Source of the DNA: Candidatus Limimorpha equi
Lineage (GTDB): Bacteria > Bacteroidota > Bacteroidia > Bacteroidales > F082
Assembly: GCA_018065885.1 (NCBI GenBank)
Contig: JAGHSL010000316.1
Coordinates: 1 to 13,245, forward strand
Direction of reading: 5' to 3'
DNA: 13,245 bases
In this document: one piece after another, positions 7,353 to 13,245 of the stretch
Position numbering within the stretch: position 1 is the first letter of the stretch
Layout: every line of letters starts with the position of its first letter
Made by a program: the position numbers and the translations under genes
Notes under the pieces: model-generated
Told to the model about the DNA's origin: nothing
The model's database searches: none
Seen by the model: only the letters and a program-made list of their open reading frames with translations

Positions 7353-7382
7353 GAGAGGCGCATTTTGTGCGCCTCTTTTTTT
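7353..7382 (+). terminator. Rho-independent terminator of the lipoprotein cassette
   Basis: AGAGGCGCA (7354-7362) pairs perfectly with TGCGCCTCT (7368-7376) around the loop TTTTG, followed by T7377-7382. It lies 30 bp after the lipoprotein stop and separates the cassette from the ATP-grasp gene. Confidence 0.9.
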
Positions 7383-7493
7383 GGGTTCGTCCGGCACGAA
7401 CGTATTCTGTCGTTGGCATCCGGAAATCATGCCGGGAATACTGTGCGCGTTGTCGGCGGCATCTTTTGCTTTCCCTCCAAAAGATATTTTGCC

Positions 7494-7501
7494 TACCTTT
7501 G
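7494..7501 (+). promoter_or_regulatory. Bacteroidota -7 promoter element for the ATP-grasp gene
   Basis: TACCTTTG followed by CA is an exact TAnnTTTG match that ends 24 bp upstream of ATG 7526. A TTTTG at 7464-7468 is slightly too far upstream to be an ideal -33 element. Together with the terminator at 7353-7382 it shows that the ATP-grasp gene is transcribed independently. Confidence 0.65.
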
Positions 7502-7525
7502 CAAAAATATTCAAAAGACATTACT

Positions 7526-8677
7526 ATGCTGATATTAGAAAAACCATACGTTTCGGAGAAACTGATACAGACGGCGATTGAAAACGATCTGCCGGTTTTG
7601 CGCAACGCCATGTCGGAAAAACTGGTTGCCGATGGCTATGCCCTTAATCTTTACAACGATGAGCAGTTTATCGCTGAATATCAGAAGCGTCACCGCATTT
7701 ACACGATGTCGGAAAACGCGCTGGGCTGGATTGTCGAGAAGCTGCCCGATGAGGAACTGAAGAAAAAAATCGAACTGCTGAAAAACAAGGCCACTTTCCG
7801 TCGCATCTGCAAGGACATGTATCCTGATTTCTTCTTCTGCGAAGTCGCCATCAAGGACATGGGCGATATTGATGCTTCCACCTTGCAATTTCCTTTGGTG
7901 CTGAAGCCCTCGGTCGGTTTCCTCAGTGCCGGCGTTTACGTGGTGCATAATGCTGAGGAATGGAAGACAGCCGTCGATGACATTCAGCTGAATTTCAAGA
8001 AAGTAGGCGAGCAATTTCCTGAATATGTGGTCGGAACACAGAATTTCCTGATTGAGGAATATATTAAAGGTGAAGAATATGCCGTTGATGCTTATTTCGA
8101 TGAAAAAGGCGAGCCGGTCATTTGGAACATCTACCATCACCGCTTTGCCAACGAATCGGACACCAGCGACCGCTTGTACTGCTCAAGCCGCAAACTTTAC
8201 GACCAGTATGAAAAACCGTTCATGGATTTCCTGATCCAGACCAACAAGGTCATCGGATTGCGCGATTTCCCGATGCACATTGAGTTCCGTTACGATGGCA
8301 AAAAAGCCATTCCGATTGAAATCAATCCTTTGCGTTTTGCAGGTTTCTGCCTGAACGAATTGCAGACGCATATCAGTGGCATTCACCCGATTATGGCTTA
8401 CCTGAACAATATCCACATCACCAAGGAGGAAATGTGGAAGGGCAAGGAAAACGACACTTACAATTTTCTGGTTTTGGAACGTCCTGCCGGAGCGCCAAAA
8501 GAGCAGATGTTCGATAGTGCGAAATTCACGGCTTCGGTGATGGATGTCTTGGAACTGCGCCCCTTGGCCGACCCGACTGCAGGCGTGGCTGCCACGGCAT
8601 TCACCCGTGTCGACCCGGCTCATGAAGCTGAATTTGATTTCATTCTGAATCTGGACATGAAGGAGTTTATGAAATAA
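7526..8677 (+). CDS. ATP-grasp domain protein (carboxylate-amine/thiol ligase-type)
   Basis: A 383-residue cytoplasmic protein. Start ATG 7526 follows the promoter at 7494-7501; the frame is open upstream to 7319 but that part crosses the promoter and terminator. ATP-grasp features: LLKNKATFRRIC (84-95) as the entry to the fold, the nucleotide-binding strand-loop FPLVLKPSVGFLSAGV (122-137), the adenine-contact strand FLIEEYIKGEEYAVD (174-188), and the magnesium site E253, E265, N267 (HIEF, then IPIEINP). Such enzymes activate a carboxylate as acyl phosphate and join it to an amine, thiol or other nucleophile. No specific subfamily such as D-Ala-D-Ala ligase, biotin carboxylase or PurK is recognised, and no pathway partner is adjacent. 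The substrate is therefore unknown; it is not obviously part of the upstream operon. Confidence 0.85.
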   Translation: MLILEKPYVSEKLIQTAIENDLPVLRNAMSEKLVADGYALNLYNDEQFIAEYQKRHRIYTMSENALGWIVEKLPDEELKKKIELLKNKATFRRICKDMYPDFFFCEVAIKDMGDIDASTLQFPLVLKPSVGFLSAGVYVVHNAEEWKTAVDDIQLNFKKVGEQFPEYVVGTQNFLIEEYIKGEEYAVDAYFDEKGEPVIWNIYHHRFANESDTSDRLYCSSRKLYDQYEKPFMDFLIQTNKVIGLRDFPMHIEFRYDGKKAIPIEINPLRFAGFCLNELQTHISGIHPIMAYLNNIHITKEEMWKGKENDTYNFLVLERPAGAPKEQMFDSAKFTASVMDVLELRPLADPTAGVAATAFTRVDPAHEAEFDFILNLDMKEFMK

Positions 8678-8685
8678 ATCCTTTG

Positions 8686-8701
8686 TCGTTCAATGGAACG
8701 A
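8686..8701. repeat. Small perfect hairpin after the ATP-grasp gene
   Basis: TCGTTC (8686-8691) and GAACGA (8696-8701) pair around AATG, 9 bp after the ATP-grasp stop. No T-run follows on the plus strand, so it is at best a weak transcript-end or processing structure. Confidence 0.3.
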
Positions 8702-8754
8702 AATGAAGGAAAGGTATAGATGCGTGATTTATTCTAAACGAAAGAAACACAAAT

Positions 8755-9762
8755 ATGAACGATGAAATTGTAATCTATACTTCGAATGATGGTTCTGTAA
8801 AAGTTGATGTCCGGCTTGAAGAAGGAAATGTTTGGCTGACACAAGAACAGATATGTATTCTTTATGGGAAGTCTAAATCTACTATTAGCGAACACATTAG
8901 AAACATTTTTAAAGAAGAGGAACTGCAGCCTGAAGTGGTTGTTCGGAAAAACCGAACAACCACTCAGCATGGAGCGATACAGGGGAAAATCCAGACGCAT
9001 GAAGTCAATTGCTATAATTTGGATATGATTATTGCAATTGGCTACAGGGTTAAATCTTCGCAGGGAACGCAATTCCGTATTTGGGCCACACAGCGTTTGC
9101 ATGAATATATTGTCAAGGGCTTTTCGATGGATGACGAGCGTTTGAAAAAACTTGGTGGCGGGAATTACTGGAAAGAACTTTTGGACCGTATCCGTGACAT
9201 TAGATCATCGGAGAAAGTAATGTATCGTCAGGTGCTGGATATTTATGCAACGAGCATTGATTATAACCCAAAGTGTGATTTGTCTATTGAATTTTTCAAA
9301 ATTGTTCAAAATAAGCTTCATTATGCAGCTCATGGACACACTGCCGCTGAAATAATTTTTGAGAGAGCCGATGCCGAGAAGGATTTCATGGGGCTTACCA
9401 ATTTCAAAGGAACAATTCCTGTGAAAGAAGATGTTGGAAATGCGAAAAACTATCTGACAGCCGAAGAACTTAAAATTTTGAACAATATTGTTTCCGGTTA
9501 TTTTGATTTCGCTGAAACGCAAGCTTTGCGCCATGTTCCAATGTACATGAAGGATTATATCAGACAACTTGATTTAATCCTTTCAGCTACAGGAAATAAA
9601 TTGTTGGAAGGGAAGGGAAAAGTCAGTCACCAACAAGCAATCGAAAAAGCACTTGTTGAATATCGGAAATACCAAGTAAAGACATTATCTCCTGTCGAAC
9701 AGGCATATTTAGATACGATTAAGCAGTTGGCAATGGAAGCAAAGGGAAAAAAGGAAAACTGA
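8755..9762 (+). CDS. RhuM family protein
   Basis: A 335-residue protein of the virulence-associated RhuM family (PF13310), at its usual length. An N-terminal DNA-binding-like helix pair with WLTQEQICILYGKSKSTISE (27-46) is followed by the family core EVVVRKNRTTTQHGA (60-74) and YNLDMIIAIGYRVKSSQGTQ (87-106) with FRIWATQRLHEYIVKGF (107-123). The remainder is helical with a conserved YLTAEELKILNNIV segment near 233. The molecular function of RhuM proteins is not established; they are common in accessory regions, often beside restriction, toxin-antitoxin or mobile genes. Start ATG 8755 has a purine-rich upstream. The coding region looks more AT-rich than the flanking genes, which could mean horizontal acquisition. 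The TGA stop (9760-9762) lies inside the terminator stem. No own promoter is clear, so read-through from the ATP-grasp gene is possible. Confidence 0.9.
   Translation: MNDEIVIYTSNDGSVKVDVRLEEGNVWLTQEQICILYGKSKSTISEHIRNIFKEEELQPEVVVRKNRTTTQHGAIQGKIQTHEVNCYNLDMIIAIGYRVKSSQGTQFRIWATQRLHEYIVKGFSMDDERLKKLGGGNYWKELLDRIRDIRSSEKVMYRQVLDIYATSIDYNPKCDLSIEFFKIVQNKLHYAAHGHTAAEIIFERADAEKDFMGLTNFKGTIPVKEDVGNAKNYLTAEELKILNNIVSGYFDFAETQALRHVPMYMKDYIRQLDLILSATGNKLLEGKGKVSHQQAIEKALVEYRKYQVKTLSPVEQAYLDTIKQLAMEAKGKKEN
8934..8964. repeat. Perfect 13-bp inverted repeat inside rhuM-like gene
   Basis: AGTGGTTGTTCGG (8934-8946) and CCGAACAACCACT (8952-8964) are perfect inverted repeats around AAAAA. They encode the VVVRKNRTTT part of the protein. 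Because this protein segment is conserved in the family, the DNA palindrome might be a by-product of codon choice, or an operator or RNA hairpin. Confidence 0.8.
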
Positions 9763-9795
9763 AAAAAGCCAGCATGCGCTGGCTTTTTTCAGTTT
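9756..9795. terminator. Bidirectional Rho-independent terminator (rhuM-like / Fic plus T9SS remnant)
   Basis: AAACTGAAAAAAGCCAGC pairs with GCTGGCTTTTTTCAGTTT around the loop ATGC (9774-9777). The A-run and T-run on either side let it work in both directions, ending the plus-strand RhuM gene and the minus-strand Fic transcript. It is nearly identical to the terminator at 10921-10958. Confidence 0.9.
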
Positions 9796-9866
9796 CAATA
9801 TCTTGTAAATCAAATTACTTCATGAATCTTGTCTTGATGATTTGGCTGCCGTCAACCAGTTCGATG
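9761..9866. repeat. Direct repeat copy A (T9SS gene tail plus terminator)
   Basis: About 105 bp that match 10924-11029 at roughly 90% identity by eye: near-identical terminator stems, and a shared stretch identical over ACTTCAT/AATCTTGTCTTGATGATTTGGCTGCCGTCAA except for one base. The two copies flank the Fic gene in the same orientation. Confidence 0.85.
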
Positions 9867-9874
9867 TGTTGTCC
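9815..9874 (-). pseudogene. Remnant of a T9SS cargo gene C-terminus
   Basis: Read on the minus strand, 19 codons encode GQHIELVDGSQIIKTRFMK followed by TAA, essentially the last residues (VELIDGSQIIKTRFMK) of the T9SS cargo protein encoded at 10978-12567. Nothing else of that gene remains upstream: the fragment directly abuts, and is in frame with, the Fic stop codon (TAA 9875-9877). The signature is the very end of a type A sorting domain, too short to work alone since the domain needs about 70 residues. It is best explained as the leftover 3' end of a paralogue whose body was replaced by the Fic gene. Confidence 0.8.
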
Positions 9875-10831
9875 TTACGCTTCATTCACTTTCCAGTGGC
9901 CGCCTTTGGCAGGGCCGATGCGTTGCAGTATGCCTTGCTGTTTCAGTTTGTCGAGGTTTTTGCGCACACCTTTGTCGGACAATCCGACAAGTTTGCACAT
10001 TTCGGCAATGGTGATGTCGGGGTTCTCCCGGATGATGCGGATGAGTTTCTCGGTACTTTTCTCGGTACCTTTTTCGGTACCTAAATCCTGCAAACTTTCA
10101 GACAGGCATTGCAACATGAATTCAACAAACAGCGTGCTGTCGCCTTTATTGTCGCATCGGTTGATAGCGTCATAGTATTCCTGCTGATGTTCCTTTACGA
10201 TGGTCTCGACAGGCACCCAGTAGAAAAGTGGATTCCATTGTGCCAGCAAAAGGGTTTGCCACATGCGGCCCATTCTTCCATTGCCGTCAGCAAATGGATG
10301 TATGAACTCAAACTCGTAATGAAACACGCTGCTACTCACCAATGGATGGACATTGGTATGCTTCACCCACTCGAAAAGGTCATTCATCAGTTCGTTCACC
10401 CTTGATGCAGGTGGTGCCAAGTGAACACAATGGGTGGCATCGAACACTCCAACACCGCCACCTCGGAAATATCCGGCTTGATCAATCAGGTTTGCCATCA
10501 TTGCTTTATGGGCTTTCAGCAAGTCCTTCTGATTATAAGGATCCAGCTGCAACAAGAGGTTGTAGGCATCTATGGCATTTTTCACCTCTTGTATTTCGTT
10601 GGGAACGCCAAGCACATGTTTTCCTTCTACAATAGCGGTTACTTGCTCGATGGTGAGCGTGTTGTTTTCAATAGCCAGCGACGACTGTATAGTCTTGATT
10701 CTGTTTTCTTTTCGAAGCATTGGGGTGGGAAAAGGCTGCTGTAGCGTGGCAGTCAAAGCCCCGACACGCTCGGTAATCTGCGCCACAAGGTTCAGAATTT
10801 TGTTTGTTATTTCAAAAGGAGGGCTGTACAT
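9875..10831 (-). CDS. Class II Fic family protein (AMP-transferase) with C-terminal winged helix
   Basis: A 318-residue protein with the complete active-site motif HPFADGNGRMGR at 178-189 (catalytic H178, D182, N184, R186 and R189), so it should transfer AMP from ATP to a target protein hydroxyl. The N-terminal inhibitory helix motif (S/T)xxxE(G/N) is seen as S51-LAI-E55-N56, which places it in the self-inhibited class II. The target-docking flap precedes the motif (AGYFRGGGVGVFD, 119-131). A linker with three GTEK-type repeats (251-262) leads to a winged helix (about 263-315), suggesting DNA binding or autoregulation. Start ATG 10831 lies 20 bp after a consensus promoter. It is flanked by direct repeats and by a T9SS gene remnant, and sits convergent to a RhuM gene. 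The target is unknown. Confidence 0.93.
   Translation of the reverse strand: MYSPPFEITNKILNLVAQITERVGALTATLQQPFPTPMLRKENRIKTIQSSLAIENNTLTIEQVTAIVEGKHVLGVPNEIQEVKNAIDAYNLLLQLDPYNQKDLLKAHKAMMANLIDQAGYFRGGGVGVFDATHCVHLAPPASRVNELMNDLFEWVKHTNVHPLVSSSVFHYEFEFIHPFADGNGRMGRMWQTLLLAQWNPLFYWVPVETIVKEHQQEYYDAINRCDNKGDSTLFVEFMLQCLSESLQDLGTEKGTEKSTEKLIRIIRENPDITIAEMCKLVGLSDKGVRKNLDKLKQQGILQRIGPAKGGHWKVNEA
10047..10082 (-). repeat. Three 12-bp tandem repeats in the Fic linker
   Basis: Three near-identical 12-bp units, GGTACCGA(A/G)AA(A/G)-like on the minus strand, encode GTEK-GTEK-STEK between the Fic domain and the winged helix. In-frame 12-bp units could expand or contract without shifting the frame. 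Confidence 0.85.
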
Positions 10832-10851
10832 GTGCGTTTCGTTTGGCTTTG

Positions 10852-10859
10852 CAAAGATA
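10852..10859 (-). promoter_or_regulatory. Bacteroidota -7 promoter element for the Fic gene
   Basis: The minus strand reads TATCTTTG followed by C, an exact TAnnTTTG match, 20 bp upstream of ATG 10831 and preceded by an AT-rich tract. It gives a very short 5' leader. Confidence 0.65.
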
Positions 10860-10920
10860 AAAAAACTATCAATTGTGTGATTTTTGAGATGAAAAATACA
10901 CGCTATGTATCAGCAGATAA

Positions 10921-10958
10921 AAACAAAAAAAGCCAGCATTGCGCTGGCTTTTTTGTTT
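10921..10958 (-). terminator. Rho-independent terminator of the T9SS cargo gene
   Basis: GCCAGC (10932-10937) pairs with GCTGGC (10943-10948) around ATTGC, extended by a run of seven A against six T and a C-G pair. It lies 20 bp after the stop of the minus-strand cargo gene and is a near-copy of the terminator at 9756-9795. Confidence 0.88.
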
Positions 10959-11029
10959 CAATGTATTGTGAATTGAATTACTTCATAAATCTTGTCTTGA
11001 TGATTTGGCTGCCGTCAATCAGTTCGACG
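10924..11029. repeat. Direct repeat copy B (T9SS gene tail plus terminator)
   Basis: Partner of the repeat at 9761-9866. Here the repeat covers the intact 3' end of the T9SS cargo gene, its 3' untranslated stretch and its terminator. Differences by eye are about eight substitutions and three small gaps. Confidence 0.85.
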
Positions 11030-12567
11030 AAATAGTTGCCTGAAGTGAGTTGTGAAACGTTCAATGCGCTTTCATTGGAAACGGTTTCACGCATGACCAG
11101 ACGGCCCATGGCATCGTAAACGTTGGCGGTGCATTCGTTTTCGAGGTTCACGAAACGAACTTCATTGACTGCTGGGTTAGGATAGGTGTAGATGCCGTTT
11201 GCGATGGTGTTCTCTTCGACAGCGTCGAGGCTGGCAGCGGTGTGAAGACGGACGAGCATGTAATCGGCGAAGGTGTCTTCGTGTTCGTAGTGGCCTATGA
11301 CAACGATTTTGCCATCATCCTGAACGGCGATGTCGGTAGCGGTGCTGGTCTTGTTGCCGCCGAATGTGATGTGGTCGAAACCGTTTTCGCCGAAATCCGT
11401 ATTCAGTGTGCCGTCGGCGTTAAATGCGCCAATGAGCATGTCTTTCAGGTCTTCCCAAACATAACCGGCGAGATAGATTTCGCCATTGTCGGCTACGGCC
11501 ATTTCGTGGCAGTAGTTGCATGAGTTTTCTATGCACTGGGCCATGGTAAAGCCATTGTTGCCGAAAGTGGTGTCGAAAGAACCGTCGGGGTTCAGTCTGG
11601 CGACATATATGCTGTAAATTGGTTCGCCTTGGATTTCATTATAGGTTTCTGCGGCACCAGCAATCAGCAGCTTGCCGTCATCCATGACTTTGCAAGCGTT
11701 GATGAAGTCGATGACTTCGCTGAAGCTGTATTCCCAAACGCCATTGTTGCCAAAAGTTGTAACGAAATCGCCGTTTTGGTCGACGCAGATGATTTTGCTG
11801 CTGTAAGGTGAACCCCATTCTTCGTCAGGAGTGACTTCCCATCCGCAGAGGTAGATGCGACCGTCTGGACCGACAGCAATGCTTTCGCCTACGGCCATGA
11901 CTTGCCAGCCGTTGGAATCGAATGATTCATGGAGCACCATGCCGTTGTCGCCGAATGTGGTGTCGAGCTGACCGTCTGCCGTGAAACGCATGATGCAGGA
12001 AGCGTAATCGTATTCGCCGTATTCGCCGCCGACAATGATTTTGCCGTCATTCTGAATGGCCAATGATCTTGGAACCAATGTCCAGTTGGCTTGTTTGCTG
12101 AAGGTCACATAACCGTTGTTGCCGAAAGAGGTAATCAGATTGCCGTTGGAATCCACTTTCAGCAGGCACATGTTACCGCCGTCGCTGCCATAGGTGTAAG
12201 CCAAAAGAAGCATGTTGTCGTTTTCAACAATCTTTGAATCGTAAGAGAAATAGTTTTTGTTGCTTATCGGAGCCAGATGGACATAACCGTTTTCACCATA
12301 CGAGGTATCTATAGAACCATCGGTGTTGTGACGCATGAGGAGAATTTCGGCAGGGCCGCCTTCACTGTATTCAGTGAAAACCACGGATTTGCCATCCGAC
12401 TGGAGGACTAACGAGCTTTTTCCCGTGAGGAATACGCTAAGGTTGTTGAGTTCTTCGGTGACGATTCCCCATTCGCCGAAATCATAATCGAATTCACCTG
12501 GTGCTTGTTGTGCTTTTGCGAAGCTGAAAGTTATCAGCATCATTACGAAAAGTGATAATTTTTTCAT
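10978..12567 (-). CDS. T9SS-secreted delta-60 repeat (beta-propeller-like) protein
   Basis: A 529-residue protein. ATG 12567 is chosen because it begins the signal peptide (MKKLSLFVMMLITFSFAKA, cleavage after A19); the frame stays open to 12624, but the promoter at 12614-12621 lies there. Six delta-60 repeats (TIGR02608 type) recur with the pattern DG-x-(I/L/F)-(D/N)-T-x-(F/Y)-G-x-NG at about residues 83-94, 140-152, 198-209, 265-276, 328-339 and 385-396, each with a preceding DDGKI-x-(V/L)-x-G strand. These usually form a propeller-like scaffold. A type A T9SS sorting domain (TIGR04183) ends the protein: TYPNPAVNEVRF (461-472), NVYDAMGRLVMRE (482-494), LTSGNYFVELIDGSQIIKTR (507-526). It should be exported by Sec and then attached to, or released from, the cell surface by T9SS. 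Its binding partner is unknown. Confidence 0.92.
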   Translation of the reverse strand: MKKLSLFVMMLITFSFAKAQQAPGEFDYDFGEWGIVTEELNNLSVFLTGKSSLVLQSDGKSVVFTEYSEGGPAEILLMRHNTDGSIDTSYGENGYVHLAPISNKNYFSYDSKIVENDNMLLLAYTYGSDGGNMCLLKVDSNGNLITSFGNNGYVTFSKQANWTLVPRSLAIQNDGKIIVGGEYGEYDYASCIMRFTADGQLDTTFGDNGMVLHESFDSNGWQVMAVGESIAVGPDGRIYLCGWEVTPDEEWGSPYSSKIICVDQNGDFVTTFGNNGVWEYSFSEVIDFINACKVMDDGKLLIAGAAETYNEIQGEPIYSIYVARLNPDGSFDTTFGNNGFTMAQCIENSCNYCHEMAVADNGEIYLAGYVWEDLKDMLIGAFNADGTLNTDFGENGFDHITFGGNKTSTATDIAVQDDGKIVVIGHYEHEDTFADYMLVRLHTAASLDAVEENTIANGIYTYPNPAVNEVRFVNLENECTANVYDAMGRLVMRETVSNESALNVSQLTSGNYFVELIDGSQIIKTRFMK

Positions 12568-12613
12568 TGTGAAAGTATTTAATTGATGATTTGTAATTGA
12601 CATAAATATCTGG

Positions 12614-12621
12614 CAAAAATA
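12614..12621 (-). promoter_or_regulatory. Bacteroidota -7 promoter element for the T9SS cargo gene
   Basis: The minus strand reads TATTTTTG followed by CC, an exact TAnnTTTG match, giving a leader of about 40 nt before ATG 12567. It lies within the longer open frame and so supports the downstream start. Confidence 0.6.
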
Positions 12622-12748
12622 CAATTATTATTGAATATGAAAGAATAATTTCTATTCATTGGGGAAAAGAATGTGATTTTTCGAAAGACTATTCTTTAAA
12701 TTGGCAAATAAATCATGAAGCAGCAAAGTGCAGTTAGCCATTCGATTT

Positions 12749-13245
12749 CTATAAAGAAAGGATTTCATCGAGGTTAAGGCCTGTACACGATGCGATAACG
12801 TTAGTGTCTATACCATTGTCCTTCATTGAACGGGCAATTTCCAAGCGGCTTTCGGCGATTCCTTTGGCACGGCCTTCTTCAAGACCTTCAGCACGGCCTT
12901 TTTTTTCGCCACGGTGTTCCGCTGATTCCACCACGCTGTAGATGTCCCAAGCGTCTTTCTGGCTTTCGCGGTAGTCGTGTAGTTCAGAGGGAGAGAGCTT
13001 GGCAATTTCGGCCTGCTCGAATAGATGCAGGAATACCTGCTCCTGAAGCACATCGGGACGTTCAAGCAGCCGGCTCAGGTTTTTCAGGGCAAACAGCCAT
13101 TTGTCGAAAAGTGTATCTAGTTCGCCGACGCTTTTTCGGAATTTAGGCATTTCAAGATAGATGTAGGCGAGTTTGTCGTAAAAGACCTCTTTCGTTCGCG
13201 TGTCCATGAGCTTCACCTCGTGATGTAGATATTCAGGGTCGTCCT
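12749..13245 (-). CDS. PD-(D/E)XK nuclease/transposase family (Rpn-like) protein, N-terminus beyond window
   Basis: The frame is open to the right edge; the GTG at 13216 is internal, because the upstream codons encode DDPEYLHHEV, typical of the family just before VKLMDTRTKEVFYDKLAYIY. About 164 C-terminal residues are visible. The segments YLEMPKFRKSVGELDTLFDK, WLFALKNLSRLLERPD and VFLHLFEQAEIAKLSP match PDDEXK_2 (PF12784) proteins, annotated as Rpn family recombination-promoting nuclease/putative transposase. The C-terminus has the usual charged EGRAEG-like repeats (GEKKGRAEGLEEGRAKGIAE) and a short helical end (ASCTGLNLDEILSL). The catalytic D/E-x-K residues would be in the missing N-terminal part. 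Such genes are multicopy in many Bacteroidales and are linked to genome rearrangement; an active role cannot be judged here. Confidence 0.85.
   Translation of the reverse strand, partial: DDPEYLHHEVKLMDTRTKEVFYDKLAYIYLEMPKFRKSVGELDTLFDKWLFALKNLSRLLERPDVLQEQVFLHLFEQAEIAKLSPSELHDYRESQKDAWDIYSVVESAEHRGEKKGRAEGLEEGRAKGIAESRLEIARSMKDNGIDTNVIASCTGLNLDEILSL

Noticed and set aside
7385..7450. Short hairpins in the GC-richer stretch after the cassette terminator (GTTCGT/ACGAAC, GGCAT/ATGCC)
   Set aside because: Stems of 5-6 bp without T-runs or conservation evidence; compatible with chance.
7319..7525. Upstream extension of the ATP-grasp frame
   Set aside because: It runs through the cassette terminator and the ATP-grasp promoter, and the predicted residues (Arg/Cys-rich) are not family-like.
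8755..10831. RhuM and Fic as a two-gene toxin-antitoxin pair
   Set aside because: The genes are convergent with a shared terminator, and the Fic protein carries its own inhibitory helix, so no separate antitoxin is required or evident.
1..13245. CRISPR array, tRNA or rRNA genes, insertion sequence ends
   Set aside because: No regularly spaced repeats, cloverleaf-like gene, rRNA segment or terminal inverted repeats with target duplications were recognised by eye on either strand.

Overview
The window looks like a chromosomal segment of an uncultured or gut/rumen-type Bacteroidales (phylum Bacteroidota). Four independent lines of sequence evidence support this. Several genes are preceded by the Bacteroidota -7 promoter element TAnnTTTG rather than a Shine-Dalgarno site. 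One protein ends in a type IX secretion system (T9SS) type A sorting domain. A surface lipoprotein has a Cys-Lys-Lys-Asn-Glu-Glu export-type N-terminus and a fimbrillin-like domain. A large outer-membrane beta-barrel of the OMP_b-brl_3 type opens the window. No rRNA, tRNA, CRISPR array, integrase or insertion sequence was recognised.

Layout. (1) 1-1448, plus strand: C-terminal part of an outer-membrane beta-barrel receptor, cut by the left edge. (2) 1472-3972, minus strand: a two-gene operon made of a DUF1846 (UPF0371) protein and a FecCD/BtuC-type ABC permease, whose stop and start codons overlap by one base. (3) 4010-4588: non-coding or leader region with a good promoter and, about 230 nt later, a strong intrinsic terminator; it may hold a small RNA or an attenuated leader. 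(4) 4589-7382, plus strand: a four-gene cassette (XRE-like DNA-binding protein, 84-aa exported protein with a tripartite membrane-anchor tail, 62-aa small peptide, 593-aa surface lipoprotein), closed by a clear terminator. (5) 7494-8677, plus strand: ATP-grasp ligase with its own promoter. (6) 8755-9762, plus strand: RhuM-family protein. (7) 9875-10831, minus strand: class II Fic AMP-transferase with a C-terminal winged helix. (8) 10978-12567, minus strand: T9SS-exported delta-60-repeat protein. (9) 12749-13245, minus strand: C-terminal part of a PD-(D/E)XK (Rpn-like) transposase/nuclease, cut by the right edge.

How it fits together. The left part is ordinary envelope and transport biology. 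The centre is a regulated surface-protein cassette in which the regulator, two small proteins and the lipoprotein are probably co-transcribed. The right part (RhuM, Fic, Rpn-like nuclease) looks like accessory gene content. The best evidence of rearrangement is a direct repeat of about 105 bp, roughly 90% identical, on both sides of the Fic gene. Each copy holds the last codons of a T9SS cargo gene plus its terminator. The copy next to Fic is a gene remnant that continues in frame from the Fic stop codon. This suggests that the body of a tandem T9SS paralogue was replaced by Fic.
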